Shown in pieces: positions 44,146 through 52,070 of a stretch of 64,000 nucleotides of DNA (positions within the stretch are counted from its first letter, which is position 1; every line of letters starts with the position of its first letter). Below the pieces are notes generated by a model, which made no database searches, had not been told where the DNA came from, and saw nothing but the letters and a program-made list of their open reading frames with translations. The stretch is from 66-474 sp035606235 (lineage in GTDB: Bacteria > Pseudomonadota > Gammaproteobacteria > Xanthomonadales > Rhodanobacteraceae), in NCBI GenBank assembly GCA_035606235.1, contig DATNFU010000025.1, positions 1 to 64,000 of the forward strand. The letters are read 5' to 3'. The translations under genes were made by a program, and so were the position numbers.

Positions 44146-45357
44146 ATGGCCCCCCCCGATTCCGCGGCCCGCATCGCCGCCCTCGCCGACGACTGCGTCA
44201 AGTGCGGCCTGTGCCTGCCGCATTGTCCGACTTATGCACTGGACGCGACCGAAACCGAATCGCCGCGCGGGCGGATCGCGTTGGCCGCGGCCGGCACCTC
44301 CGGCACGACGGAGCCCGGCTTCGAGCTGCGGCTGCATCTGGATCACTGCCTGGGTTGCCTGGCCTGCGAACGGGTCTGCCCGGTACCCGTGCATTACGGT
44401 CCGCTGCTGGTGGAAGCGCGCGCGGCGCTGGCCCCGGCGCGTCGGCGGCCGCGATTGCTGCTGAACATCCTGTCGCGACCGCGGCTCTTGCGTTTTCTCG
44501 CAAGGCTTGCGCAGGCAATCGCCGCACGACATTGGATGCCGGCGCTGGCGCGCGCGCTGCCGAAGGATTCCGCGCTGCGCGCCTTGACGCAAATCCTGGC
44601 GGTGGCGCCACCGCCGGTTCGTGTACCGGCACGTGGCGCGCAGACCTCCCCGCCAGCTTCCCACCATCCCCGGCGCATCGCGCTGTTCGGCGGTTGCGTG
44701 CAGGGCGTGTATGAAGGCGATGCGCAAAAGGCGGCGCTGCAACTACTGGCCGCCGCCGGCTGCGAGGTTTCGCCGCTCGACAATATCTGCTGCGGCGCAC
44801 TGGCGGCGCACACCGGCGATGCGGATCGCGCAGACACCTTGATGGCGCGCGTGCGCGAGGCGTTCGCCCGCAAGGGCGCGGAGATGCTGTTGACCGCCAC
44901 GCCCGGCTGCCTCGGCACCTTGCGCGCGGCATTGCCGAACACCCCGGTCGAGGAGGCGTTGGGCTTTCTCGCGGCGAATGCGGACGCGCTCACGTTCCTC
45001 CCCTTGAATGCGCGCGTGGCGCTGCATCTGCCGTGCACGCAGGTGAACGTGGCTCGCAACGGCGATGCGGTGCGGCGGCTGCTGGCGCGCGTACCGGGTC
45101 TGCGAATCGACGTCTTGCCCACCAAGGCGCAGTGCTGCGGCGCGGCCGGTAATCACGCGCTGGAGTTTCCACGGCGCGCAGCGGCTTATCGAGAAAAGGT
45201 GCTGGCGACGCTGCCGCAACCCGCCCCGGATATCCTGTTGACGTCCAATATCGGCTGCCGTTTGCATCTCTCGGTGGGTTTGCAAGAGCGTGATTCGGCG
45301 GTCAAGGTTGAACATCCATTGACCTTGCTTGCGCGACAATTGGTGCAACCCACGTAG
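44146..45357 (+). CDS. GlcF-like (Fe-S)-binding protein
   Basis: Resembles the iron-sulfur subunit of glycolate oxidase. About 403 residues from ATG 44146 (ATG 44116 also possible). Two 4Fe-4S ferredoxin motifs lie at the N-terminus (CVKCGLCLPHCP and CLGCLACERVCP), then two CCG domains: LFGGCVQGVYEG ... NICCGALAAHTGD and LHLPCTQVN ... TKAQCCGAAGNHAL. glcD and glcE are absent nearby, so it may serve another flavoprotein dehydrogenase. Divergent from rplM; coq7 follows after a repeat. Confidence 0.88.
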   Translation: MAPPDSAARIAALADDCVKCGLCLPHCPTYALDATETESPRGRIALAAAGTSGTTEPGFELRLHLDHCLGCLACERVCPVPVHYGPLLVEARAALAPARRRPRLLLNILSRPRLLRFLARLAQAIAARHWMPALARALPKDSALRALTQILAVAPPPVRVPARGAQTSPPASHHPRRIALFGGCVQGVYEGDAQKAALQLLAAAGCEVSPLDNICCGALAAHTGDADRADTLMARVREAFARKGAEMLLTATPGCLGTLRAALPNTPVEEALGFLAANADALTFLPLNARVALHLPCTQVNVARNGDAVRRLLARVPGLRIDVLPTKAQCCGAAGNHALEFPRRAAAYREKVLATLPQPAPDILLTSNIGCRLHLSVGLQERDSAVKVEHPLTLLARQLVQPT

Positions 45358-45455
45358 GAGCATGCCTGCGCGACCATGGTCCCCATCCATGACCGACGCC
45401 GTCCATGGCCAAGAACTCCGTGGTCGCGCGCAGGCGCGCTCCTCCAAGAGACTCG
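45355..45455. repeat. GTAGGAGC-family repeat between the GlcF-like gene and coq7
   Basis: GTAGGAGCATGCCTGCGCGA (45355-45374) and GGTCGCGCGCAGGCGCGCTC (45422-45441) are inverted arms about 47 bp apart. The loop has its own short dyads around CCATG. Closely resembles 42740-42815. Confidence 0.65.
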
Positions 45456-45491
45456 TACAAGAGAATCGGCCGCTCCTTACCGGAAACACGC

Positions 45492-46130
45492 ATGGACATC
45501 CGCCGCTTGAGCAAATTCGACCGCTCGCTTTCCGGTATCGAGCGCGCGCTGGGCACCGTGTCCGGCGCGGCGGTGGAATCGCGGCCTTCGCCGGCCACGC
45601 AACCCGAATCGCACCTGGAAGAAATACAACGCAGGCACGCGGCCGGGTTGATGCGCGTCAATCACACCGGTGAGGTCTGCGCGCAGGCGCTATATGACGG
45701 ACAGGCCGCGCTGGCGCGCGATGATGCCACGCGTGCGCACCTGCACGCCGCGGCCGTCGAGGAGACCGATCACTTGGCCTGGTGCGCGCAACGGCTGCGC
45801 GAACTGGATGATCGCCCGAGCTGGCTCAATCCGCTTTGGTACGCCGGCAGTTTCGCGATCGGCGCACTGGCCGCCGCGATCGGCGACCGCTGGAGTCTCG
45901 GCTTCGTGGTGGAAACCGAACGCCAGGTCGAGGCGCACCTGCACGAACACCTGCGGCGCCTGCCGGAATCCGATGCACGTTCGCGCGCGATCCTGCAAAC
46001 GATGCAAGCCGAGGAAGCGCGCCACGCGAGCAATGCGCAAGCGCGCGGCGGCGCGGAATTGCCCAGGCCAATACCGCAGCTCATGCGGTTCGCCTCGACG
46101 GTGATGAAGGCGGTGGCGTACCGTTTGTAG
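45492..46130 (+). CDS. coq7: 2-polyprenyl-3-methyl-6-methoxy-1,4-benzoquinol monooxygenase (Coq7)
   Basis: Di-iron hydroxylase for the C6 hydroxylation in ubiquinone synthesis. ATG 45492 (MDIRRLSKFDRSLSGIERAL); 212 residues. The di-iron ExxH sites are visible as MRVNHTGEVCAQALY, EETDHLAWCAQRL, VETERQVEAHLHEH and MQAEEARHASNA. A frame upstream to 45405 is just repeat DNA. Fits an aerobic ubiquinone-using organism, matching cioAB. Confidence 0.94.
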   Translation: MDIRRLSKFDRSLSGIERALGTVSGAAVESRPSPATQPESHLEEIQRRHAAGLMRVNHTGEVCAQALYDGQAALARDDATRAHLHAAAVEETDHLAWCAQRLRELDDRPSWLNPLWYAGSFAIGALAAAIGDRWSLGFVVETERQVEAHLHEHLRRLPESDARSRAILQTMQAEEARHASNAQARGGAELPRPIPQLMRFASTVMKAVAYRL

Positions 46131-46177
46131 CGCGGTCGTGACCCGTCATTCCGCAATCTGCGGATCAGGCCTACGCT

Positions 46178-48328
46178 TCAGCCGCCCAGCTTGACACTCA
46201 ATCCGAGCATCACACTTCGCCCCGGCCCCGGTTCGAAATAGCGGCCATTGGCATCGTTGACGATCACCGAGCCGATGTAATGGCGATCGAGCAGATTGTC
46301 CAGGCGCAAGAACGGCGCAACCGTCGCGCCGCCGCGATGCAGGATGTAACCGATATCCGCGCCGAGCAGCGCGTGACCCGGTGCCCGCGCGCTGTTGGCG
46401 TCGTTCGCCGCCACTGCGCTCACTGCGAATATATTGATCCCCGCGTGCCAACCGCGGTCCGCGCCCCAGCGCAATTCACCATCCAGGATATTGCGCGGAA
46501 CGCCGGGAATGCGCGCGCCAGCCGCGACCGCGCACGTGTCGGTCGGCGCATCGCAACCCGAAGCTTGCGTGAAGCGCGCATCCAGCAAGGTATAGGCAAG
46601 CTGCGCGCGCCAGTCTTGCGCCAGCGGCAGATCAAGATCCATTTCCGCGCCGCGCCGCCGCGCGCGGCCGATGTTCTGATACGTGGTGCGACCGCCGTTG
46701 CTGCTGAATACCGCAAGCTCGTTGCGCGTGCCGGACTGAAACAGCGCGATGTCGAGTTTGCCGCCGCCGTCCCAGCGCCACTTCGAGCCGATCTCCGCGT
46801 TGCTCGAGCGCGCCGGACGCAGATTGAAAGCCAGGCCGGCCGCGCCATCGGCGCGATAACTCAATTCGTTGAAGGTGGGCGTCTCGAAACCGCGCCCGAA
46901 GGATCCGTAGAGATGCCAGCGCGTATTCGCGCGGAACATCAGACCCGCGACGGGATCGGTCGCGCCGTAGCTGACGCGCCCGCTGTCGTTTGGATTGGTC
47001 GCGGTGATGTATGCGTCATCGGTGCTGAAATGCACGCCGCTGTGGCGCGCGCCGGCGGTCAGCGACCAGCGCGACGCGAAATCCCACACCGCCTGCGCGT
47101 ATTCGTCGAGATTGTAGACGTCGTCCTGCTCATTGCGACGCAAGGCGCCGACCACGCCCAGCACGTCACCTGCGAAATTCTCGAACCCGAGCCGGCGTTG
47201 GTTCTCGCGATCCCAACTGACCCCCGTGGTGAATTGCAAGGCGCGCCCGGCGAGTTCGCCGTTCCAGCTCCAGCGCGCATCCACGCCACCGTACCCGGTG
47301 CCCAGATCCACCACGCCGCCGGAACTCAAGGGATTGGCCTGCGCGAATACCGGCACCGACAGAAACTGCGTAATGTCGCGCTGCCCGTAATAGACCAGCA
47401 CGCGCACTTGCTGATGGTCGCCGACTGGCTGCTCGTAAACGAGGCCGCCCTGGTTCTGGCGCACGCTCTTGCGGGTGTTGAAGGTAAGCGAGGACGGCGC
47501 GGCCTGGCGCGGGTCGGCCAAATACTGCGCGCGCGTCAGGCCCTGCGGGTCCTGTGCCTCCGGCAGCCGCACGGAATTGGCCAGCAGCGTGAGCTTGCCG
47601 CCATGGCGCAGCTCGAACGTGAGTTTGGCGTTGCCGTTGTCGCGCCGCGCACGGCTGTGCCGGCGGTAGCCGCCTGTGCTGAAATGCGAAACATCCACGT
47701 TGTAACCGAAATGATTTTCAATGCCGCGCGCATTGAGATCGAGATGAAATGTGTCGTAGGCTCCGGCTTGTGCGCTGACCCGCTGCTGCGGCGGATCTGT
47801 GCCATCGGCGGTGAACAACTGGATCACGCCGCCCGAGGAATTGCCGTACAACGCGGAGAATGGCCCGCGCAGCACCTCGATGCGATCGGCCGAGCCCAGA
47901 TCGAAATGCGAAACCTGGCCCTGGCCGTCGGGCATGGTCGCGGGAATGCCATCGGTGTACACCCGCACCCCGCGCACGCCGAAGGTGCTGCGCGCGCCGT
48001 AGCCGCGGATCGAAATCTGTTCGTCCTGCGCGTAGTTCTGCCGGTCGCGGGCCAGCACGCCCGGCAGCGTGCGCAAACTTTCCGAAGCGTTGACGTTGGC
48101 TTGATCGGCGGCTTCGCCGTTCAAGTACACAGCGTCCACCGAGGCGGGCAGCTCGAAGGCCGGCTGCGCGAGTGGCGTGCCGGTGACCACGATGGTTTGC
48201 AGGGTTTTGGCCGGCGCGGGCTTGTTCGAGGCGCCCGACGATGTTGCGGGTTGTTGCGCCCGCGCGGCGGAGGCGAGTAGCGCAATCGAAACCGCCAGCG
48301 TAATCCATCCGCCCTTGCGTCCATGCAT
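46178..48328 (-). CDS. TonB-dependent outer-membrane receptor
   Basis: Energy-coupled outer-membrane importer of 716 residues. Signal peptide (GGWITLAVSIALLASAARA), then a TonB-box-like TIVVTGTPLAQ at about 50. Plug domain: LRTLPGVLARDRQNYAQDEQ, ISIRGYGARSTFGVRGVRVY, GQGQVSHFDLGSADRIEVLR and GPFSALYGNSSGGVIQLF. A beta-barrel follows, with the FGRGFETPTFNELSYR motif and the ending DNLLDRHYIGSVIVN. It resembles the FecA/PupA-like group. The last residues are VKLGG, without the usual terminal aromatic. No exbBD or periplasmic binding protein lies nearby, so the substrate is unknown. Confidence 0.9.
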   Translation of the reverse strand: MHGRKGGWITLAVSIALLASAARAQQPATSSGASNKPAPAKTLQTIVVTGTPLAQPAFELPASVDAVYLNGEAADQANVNASESLRTLPGVLARDRQNYAQDEQISIRGYGARSTFGVRGVRVYTDGIPATMPDGQGQVSHFDLGSADRIEVLRGPFSALYGNSSGGVIQLFTADGTDPPQQRVSAQAGAYDTFHLDLNARGIENHFGYNVDVSHFSTGGYRRHSRARRDNGNAKLTFELRHGGKLTLLANSVRLPEAQDPQGLTRAQYLADPRQAAPSSLTFNTRKSVRQNQGGLVYEQPVGDHQQVRVLVYYGQRDITQFLSVPVFAQANPLSSGGVVDLGTGYGGVDARWSWNGELAGRALQFTTGVSWDRENQRRLGFENFAGDVLGVVGALRRNEQDDVYNLDEYAQAVWDFASRWSLTAGARHSGVHFSTDDAYITATNPNDSGRVSYGATDPVAGLMFRANTRWHLYGSFGRGFETPTFNELSYRADGAAGLAFNLRPARSSNAEIGSKWRWDGGGKLDIALFQSGTRNELAVFSSNGGRTTYQNIGRARRRGAEMDLDLPLAQDWRAQLAYTLLDARFTQASGCDAPTDTCAVAAGARIPGVPRNILDGELRWGADRGWHAGINIFAVSAVAANDANSARAPGHALLGADIGYILHRGGATVAPFLRLDNLLDRHYIGSVIVNDANGRYFEPGPGRSVMLGLSVKLGG

Positions 48329-48357
48329 TTAGCGGCTCCTTCCGAAGTTGCCTGCAG

Positions 48358-48471
48358 AACCGTCATTCCATCGAAAACCGGAGTCCATTTTTTTTCGCCC
48401 ATCAAAGCGAGATCAAAATGGATTGCGGTTCGCCGCGGATTTGCATCCGCCGCAGCCCCGGAATGACGCCA
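48358..48471. repeat. Inverted GTCATTCC / GGAATGAC ends
   Basis: CCGTCATTCCATCG on the left and CCCGGAATGACGCC on the right, in the 173-bp gap between the receptor gene and speD. This is the end pattern of the common 'GTCATTCCGGC' intergenic repeat; an imperfect copy is also at 58700-58735. Confidence 0.45.
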
Positions 48472-48501
48472 AGTCGGGTTCTTGCCGGTTCCCGATCCCC
48501 G

Positions 48502-49287
48502 TTACATCAAATTCCTTCCGTGGAACAGCTCCTCGATCTCGCGCTTGAGCAACGTCTCGATGCGCTGGCGATCCTTGAACGACAGGTCTTCGGCGTGCGC
48601 CTCGAACAGATAGGTATCGAGGTCGAAATCCTTCACATGCATCTTGGTGTGGAAGATGTTCTCCTGATACACGTTGACGTCGAACATCTCGTACTTCTGC
48701 TGGATGTGCTTGGCCAGGTAATCCTGGATCGAATTGATCTTGTGGTCGATGTAATGCTTCTTGCCGCGCACGTCGCGGGTGAAGCCGCGCACGCGATAAT
48801 CCATCGTCACGATGTCGGATTCGAAACTGTCGATCAGGTAATTCAAGGCGCGCAGCGGCGAAATGACGCCGCAGGTGGCCACGTCGATATCGGCGCGGAA
48901 AGTGGCGATGCCATTGTGCGGATGCGTCTCCGGATAGGTGTGCACGGTGATGTGGCTCTTGTCCAGATGCGCCACCACGGCATCGGAAATCACGTCACGG
49001 CCCAGCTTGTCCACCACCGGGTGCTCGGAGATCAGGATGGTCACGCTCGCGCCCTGCGGATCATAATCCTGGCGCGCGATGTTCAAGATATTGGCGCCGA
49101 TGATGTCGGCCACGTCAGTGAGGATCTGGGTCAGGCGGTCGGCGTCGTACGCCTCATCGATGTAATCGATGTAGCGGTCGCGCTGGGTCTCCGACACCGC
49201 GTAGCAGATATCGTAGATGTTGAAGCTCAATGCCTTGGTGAGGTTGTTGAAACCCTGCAACTTCAGGCGGGGCAGCGGTTTGACCAA
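48502..49287 (-). CDS. speD: S-adenosylmethionine decarboxylase proenzyme
   Basis: Makes decarboxylated SAM, the aminopropyl donor for spermidine. The family start MVKPLPRLKLQGFNNLTKAL is read from a TTG at 49287 preceded by GAGGA; the ATG at 49335 would add 16 atypical residues. The 261-residue product is the E. coli-type enzyme: self-cleavage at Lys110|Ser111 (HLDKSHITVHTYPE), giving the pyruvoyl cofactor, and Cys139 (VATCGVISPL). C-terminal YRVRGFTRDVRGKKHYIDHK and VNVYQENIFHTKM are conserved. Next to clp, divergent, as in Xanthomonas. Confidence 0.95.
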   Translation of the reverse strand: MVKPLPRLKLQGFNNLTKALSFNIYDICYAVSETQRDRYIDYIDEAYDADRLTQILTDVADIIGANILNIARQDYDPQGASVTILISEHPVVDKLGRDVISDAVVAHLDKSHITVHTYPETHPHNGIATFRADIDVATCGVISPLRALNYLIDSFESDIVTMDYRVRGFTRDVRGKKHYIDHKINSIQDYLAKHIQQKYEMFDVNVYQENIFHTKMHVKDFDLDTYLFEAHAEDLSFKDRQRIETLLKREIEELFHGRNLM

Positions 49288-49340
49288 GACTGAGTCCTCG
49301 CAGAAAGACGGTGGAATGGCGCGGCGCGCCGACATCCGGA

Positions 49341-49346
49341 ATTATA
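49341..49346 (-). promoter_or_regulatory. Candidate -10 box of speD
   Basis: TATAAT on the minus strand, perfect consensus, would start transcription about 47 bp before the TTG at 49287. No clear -35 at 17 bp. A plus-strand TATAGAGT overlaps it and could serve the divergent clp gene. Confidence 0.4.
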
Positions 49347-49430
49347 GAGTACCCAGGCAGGGGGCGCCGAATCCGCGGGTCGCGATGCTACACTTCCCGG
49401 AGAGCCCATTCCCGCGCAAAGGGAAACGCG

Positions 49431-50126
49431 ATGACCGAATTGCGCTACTTGCTGCAGCAGGTCTTTGACCGCTCACAGGCGCCGGCGATGCTGGCCCCCA
49501 CTCCCGATACGATGCAGCGGCTGCTGGATCAGTGCCACCGCCGCCGCTATCCCAGCAAGACCGTGATCATGCGTCCGGGCGACCCGGCCAACACGCTTTA
49601 CTACGTGATCGACGGTTCGGTCACGGTGAATACCGAAGACGACGAAGGCCGCGAACTGATCCTCGCCTACATCAACCGCGGCGAATTCATCGGCGAGATG
49701 GGCCTGTTCGTCGAACAGGCGCAGCGCGAAGTGCTGATCCGCACGCGCACGCCGTGCGAACTGGCCGAGATCAGTTACGAACGGCTGTTCCATCATTTCG
49801 CCGGCCCGTTGCGCGAGGATTGCCCGCGCATCCTGTTCGCGGTGGGCCTGCAACTCACCAATCGTCTGCTGCGTACCTCGCGCCAGGTCAGCCGCATGGC
49901 GTTCATGGATGTCACCAACCGCATCGCGCGCACGCTGCTCGATCTTTGCCAGGAGCCCGACGCGATGACCCACCCCGAAGGCACCCAGATCCGCATTTCG
50001 CGACAGGAGCTTTCGCGCATCGTCGGCTGCTCGCGCGAGATGGCCGGGCGCGTGCTGAAGCAATTGGAAGACGAGGGCACGATCTCGGTATCGGGCAAGA
50101 CGATCGTGGTGAAGGGAACGCGCTGA
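49431..50126 (+). CDS. clp: CRP-family regulator, Clp type
   Basis: Global transcription regulator of the CRP family, 231 residues. Cyclic-nucleotide-binding fold at about 30-140 (YPSKTVIMRPGDPANTLYYV, RGEFIGEMGLFVEQAQREVL) and a C-terminal HTH (RISRQELSRIVGCSREMAGR, VLKQLEDEGTISVSGKT). Where E. coli CRP has Arg82-Ser83 for cAMP phosphate, this protein has Arg99-Glu100. That glutamate is the hallmark of Xanthomonas Clp, which c-di-GMP inhibits and cAMP does not activate. ATG 49431 with AAAGGGAAA upstream. Divergent to speD, as in Xanthomonas. Confidence 0.93.
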   Translation: MTELRYLLQQVFDRSQAPAMLAPTPDTMQRLLDQCHRRRYPSKTVIMRPGDPANTLYYVIDGSVTVNTEDDEGRELILAYINRGEFIGEMGLFVEQAQREVLIRTRTPCELAEISYERLFHHFAGPLREDCPRILFAVGLQLTNRLLRTSRQVSRMAFMDVTNRIARTLLDLCQEPDAMTHPEGTQIRISRQELSRIVGCSREMAGRVLKQLEDEGTISVSGKTIVVKGTR

Positions 50127-50186
50127 GCGGGTTGTCTTGGCTGATTGTTGCGCGTCACCCCCAACATCGCCGGGGGCATTCGCGAT

Positions 50187-50888
50187 TCAATCCCATTCCG
50201 CGACGCTCAACCGCTTCCCCAATCGTGCCGACGCGCGTTTCAGCATGCGCCGATCCGGATTGACCAGGATCGCCTCGCGCGCGGCGGCAAGCACCGGCAG
50301 ATCGGTGAGCGAATCGCTGATCGCGATGTCCCACGGCGGCCGGATTCCGCGCGATGCCAGTTGATGCGCCTTTTCCATTCCGATGTTGTGCACGCCAATG
50401 CGCATGCCGAACCGGCCGCGCACCAGCCGCGACGCAACCAGTTCGATCGTGCCAAGCCCGAGCTCATCGAGAATGGATGCGATCAGGATTTGCTCGCAGG
50501 CGGTGACGATCAGCACGCGATCGCCGCTGTGCACATGCCGGCGCAACGCCGCCACGCCCGCGCGCGAGAACAGCCGCGTATCGCGCGCCAGCGCGCGACC
50601 AAAGGTCTCGGCCAGTTCGCGGTAGCGGTGCTCGCCAGTTCCGAACAGCGCCAAGCGCACCAGCACGCGCGCGATGGCCAGACGCCCACGCCGCAGCAGC
50701 GACATCGTCAGCAGCGCCGGCGAGATCACCAGGACCGGCAACAGCCGCCACCACGCGCGCCGGTAGCGCGCGCGCATGAACAGGGTATAGGCGTCGCCGT
50801 GCATCAGCGTGCCGTCGAAATCGAACAGCACCACGCGCCGCGCTGCCGTGACGTTCGATGGCATTGCCGATTCCGGCGTAGCGCTCAT
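50187..50888 (-). CDS. HAD-superfamily hydrolase (HAD-IB, SerB-like)
   Basis: About 233 residues from ATG 50888 (alternative 50891). Motif I is VVLFDFDGTLMHGD with the nucleophile Asp; motif II lies in VLIVTACEQILIASIL; the C-terminal part has MEKAHQLASRG and motif III/IV as AISDSLTDLPVLAAA. The cap is helical (YRRAWWRLLPVLVIS). Substrate not predictable; HAD-IB members dephosphorylate phosphoserine or phospholipid headgroups. Downstream of trpC by about 37 bp on the same strand. Confidence 0.87.
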   Translation of the reverse strand: MSATPESAMPSNVTAARRVVLFDFDGTLMHGDAYTLFMRARYRRAWWRLLPVLVISPALLTMSLLRRGRLAIARVLVRLALFGTGEHRYRELAETFGRALARDTRLFSRAGVAALRRHVHSGDRVLIVTACEQILIASILDELGLGTIELVASRLVRGRFGMRIGVHNIGMEKAHQLASRGIRPPWDIAISDSLTDLPVLAAAREAILVNPDRRMLKRASARLGKRLSVAEWD

Positions 50889-50925
50889 CATCCGCCCCGG
50901 CTCCCCTGCGCGTGTTGGTCGCGGT

Positions 50926-51723
50926 TCACCCCGCCTCGCCGAACAGATTTGCAAGTTCCTTGCCTGGTTCCGGCGCGCGCATGAAGGCTTCGCCGACCAG
51001 GAACGCGTGCACGCCGGCTGCGCGCAGGCGCGCCACGTCTTGACGCGTGCGGATGCCCGATTCGCTGACGATTATCCGCTCATCGGTGACGCGCTCGCGC
51101 AAGCGCAAGGTGGTTTCGATCCGGGTGGCGAACGTGCGCAGGTCGCGATTGTTGATGCCCAGCAGAGGCGCCGGAATTTGCAGCGCACGTTCCAGCTCGG
51201 CCTCGTCGTGCACCTCGATCAGCACATCCAGGTCGAGATCCGCCGCGAGAAGCGCGAGTTCCAGCAGCGCAGCATCCCCCAATGCGGCGACGATCAGCAG
51301 AATCGCGTCGGCGCCGATCGCACGCGCTTCGTACACCTGATAGGCGTCGATCGTGAAGTCCTTGCGCAACACCGGCAGCGCGCAGGCCGCGCGCGCCTGT
51401 TGCAGATACGCGTCACTGCCTTGAAAGAAATGCTGATCGGTCAACACCGACAGGCACGCGGCACCAGCACCCTCATAAGCGCGCGCGATCGCCGCCGGGT
51501 CGAATGGATCGCGAATCACGCCCGCACTCGGCGATGCTTTCTTGATCTCCGCGATCACCGCGGGTTTCCCCGTCGCAATGGATGCCTCAAGCGCCTCGGC
51601 AAAGCCGCGCGTATCCGGCAAGTCGCGGCAACGCGCCGACAACTCGCGCAGCGAGAGCGCCGCGCCGCGCGCCTCGATTTCCTCCGCCTTGCGTGCCAGG
51701 ATGCGTTGCAGGATGTCGCTCAT
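50926..51723 (-). CDS. trpC: Indole-3-glycerol phosphate synthase
   Basis: Ring closure step of tryptophan synthesis (CdRP to indole-3-glycerol phosphate). 265 residues, monofunctional (no PRAI domain). Motifs: AEIKKASPSAGVIR with the catalytic Lys, ACLSVLTDQHFFQG, LPVLRKDFTIDAYQV, LIEVHDEAELERAL, GINNRDLRTF and VSESGIRTRQDV. ATG 51723 overlaps the ABM gene stop by ATGA. Part of the trpG-trpD-ABM-trpC block. Confidence 0.97.
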   Translation of the reverse strand: MSDILQRILARKAEEIEARGAALSLRELSARCRDLPDTRGFAEALEASIATGKPAVIAEIKKASPSAGVIRDPFDPAAIARAYEGAGAACLSVLTDQHFFQGSDAYLQQARAACALPVLRKDFTIDAYQVYEARAIGADAILLIVAALGDAALLELALLAADLDLDVLIEVHDEAELERALQIPAPLLGINNRDLRTFATRIETTLRLRERVTDERIIVSESGIRTRQDVARLRAAGVHAFLVGEAFMRAPEPGKELANLFGEAG

Positions 51724-52070
51724 GACTCCTCGCGGCGCCAACCGTAGGCACGCTCCACGCGCGCGACGCGGATTTCGTAACCCTCGTACCACTCGGCGCG
51801 GCCACGCTCGCGCGCCGGCGCATGTTCTGTGTTGCGCTTCCAGGCCGCGATGGCGTCTTCGCTCTCGAAATAGGCCACGGTGATGCCGAGACCGTCATCG
51901 CCGCGCGCGCTTTCCACACCGAGGAAGCCCGGCTGATCCCGCACCAGCGCGACCAGGCGCTCCGACGTGCCGTCGTAACCGTCATTCTCGCGCAGGCGCC
52001 GGCGCGAGCTGAAGATCACCGCGTAATACGGCGGCTGTGGAAGCTTTGCGAAACTGCCGCCACCGCTCAT
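51720..52070 (-). CDS. Antibiotic biosynthesis monooxygenase (ABM)-domain protein in the trp operon
   Basis: A 116-residue dimeric alpha/beta barrel-type protein: YYAVIFSSRRRLRENDGYDG, LVALVRDQPGFLGVESARGD, GITVAYFESEDAIAAWKRNT and HAPARERGRAEWYEGYEIRV, the ABM pattern also seen in heme-degrading and small oxygenase-like proteins. Overlaps trpD upstream and trpC downstream by ATGA, so it is translated as part of the tryptophan operon. Role unknown; it may protect or modify an indole compound (speculation). Confidence 0.85.
   Translation of the reverse strand: MSGGGSFAKLPQPPYYAVIFSSRRRLRENDGYDGTSERLVALVRDQPGFLGVESARGDDGLGITVAYFESEDAIAAWKRNTEHAPARERGRAEWYEGYEIRVARVERAYGWRREES

Noticed and set aside
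48329..48501. Cobalamin or other riboswitch before the TonB-dependent receptor
   Set aside because: The gap upstream of the receptor is short and holds repeat ends; no B12-box-like or other conserved core seen.
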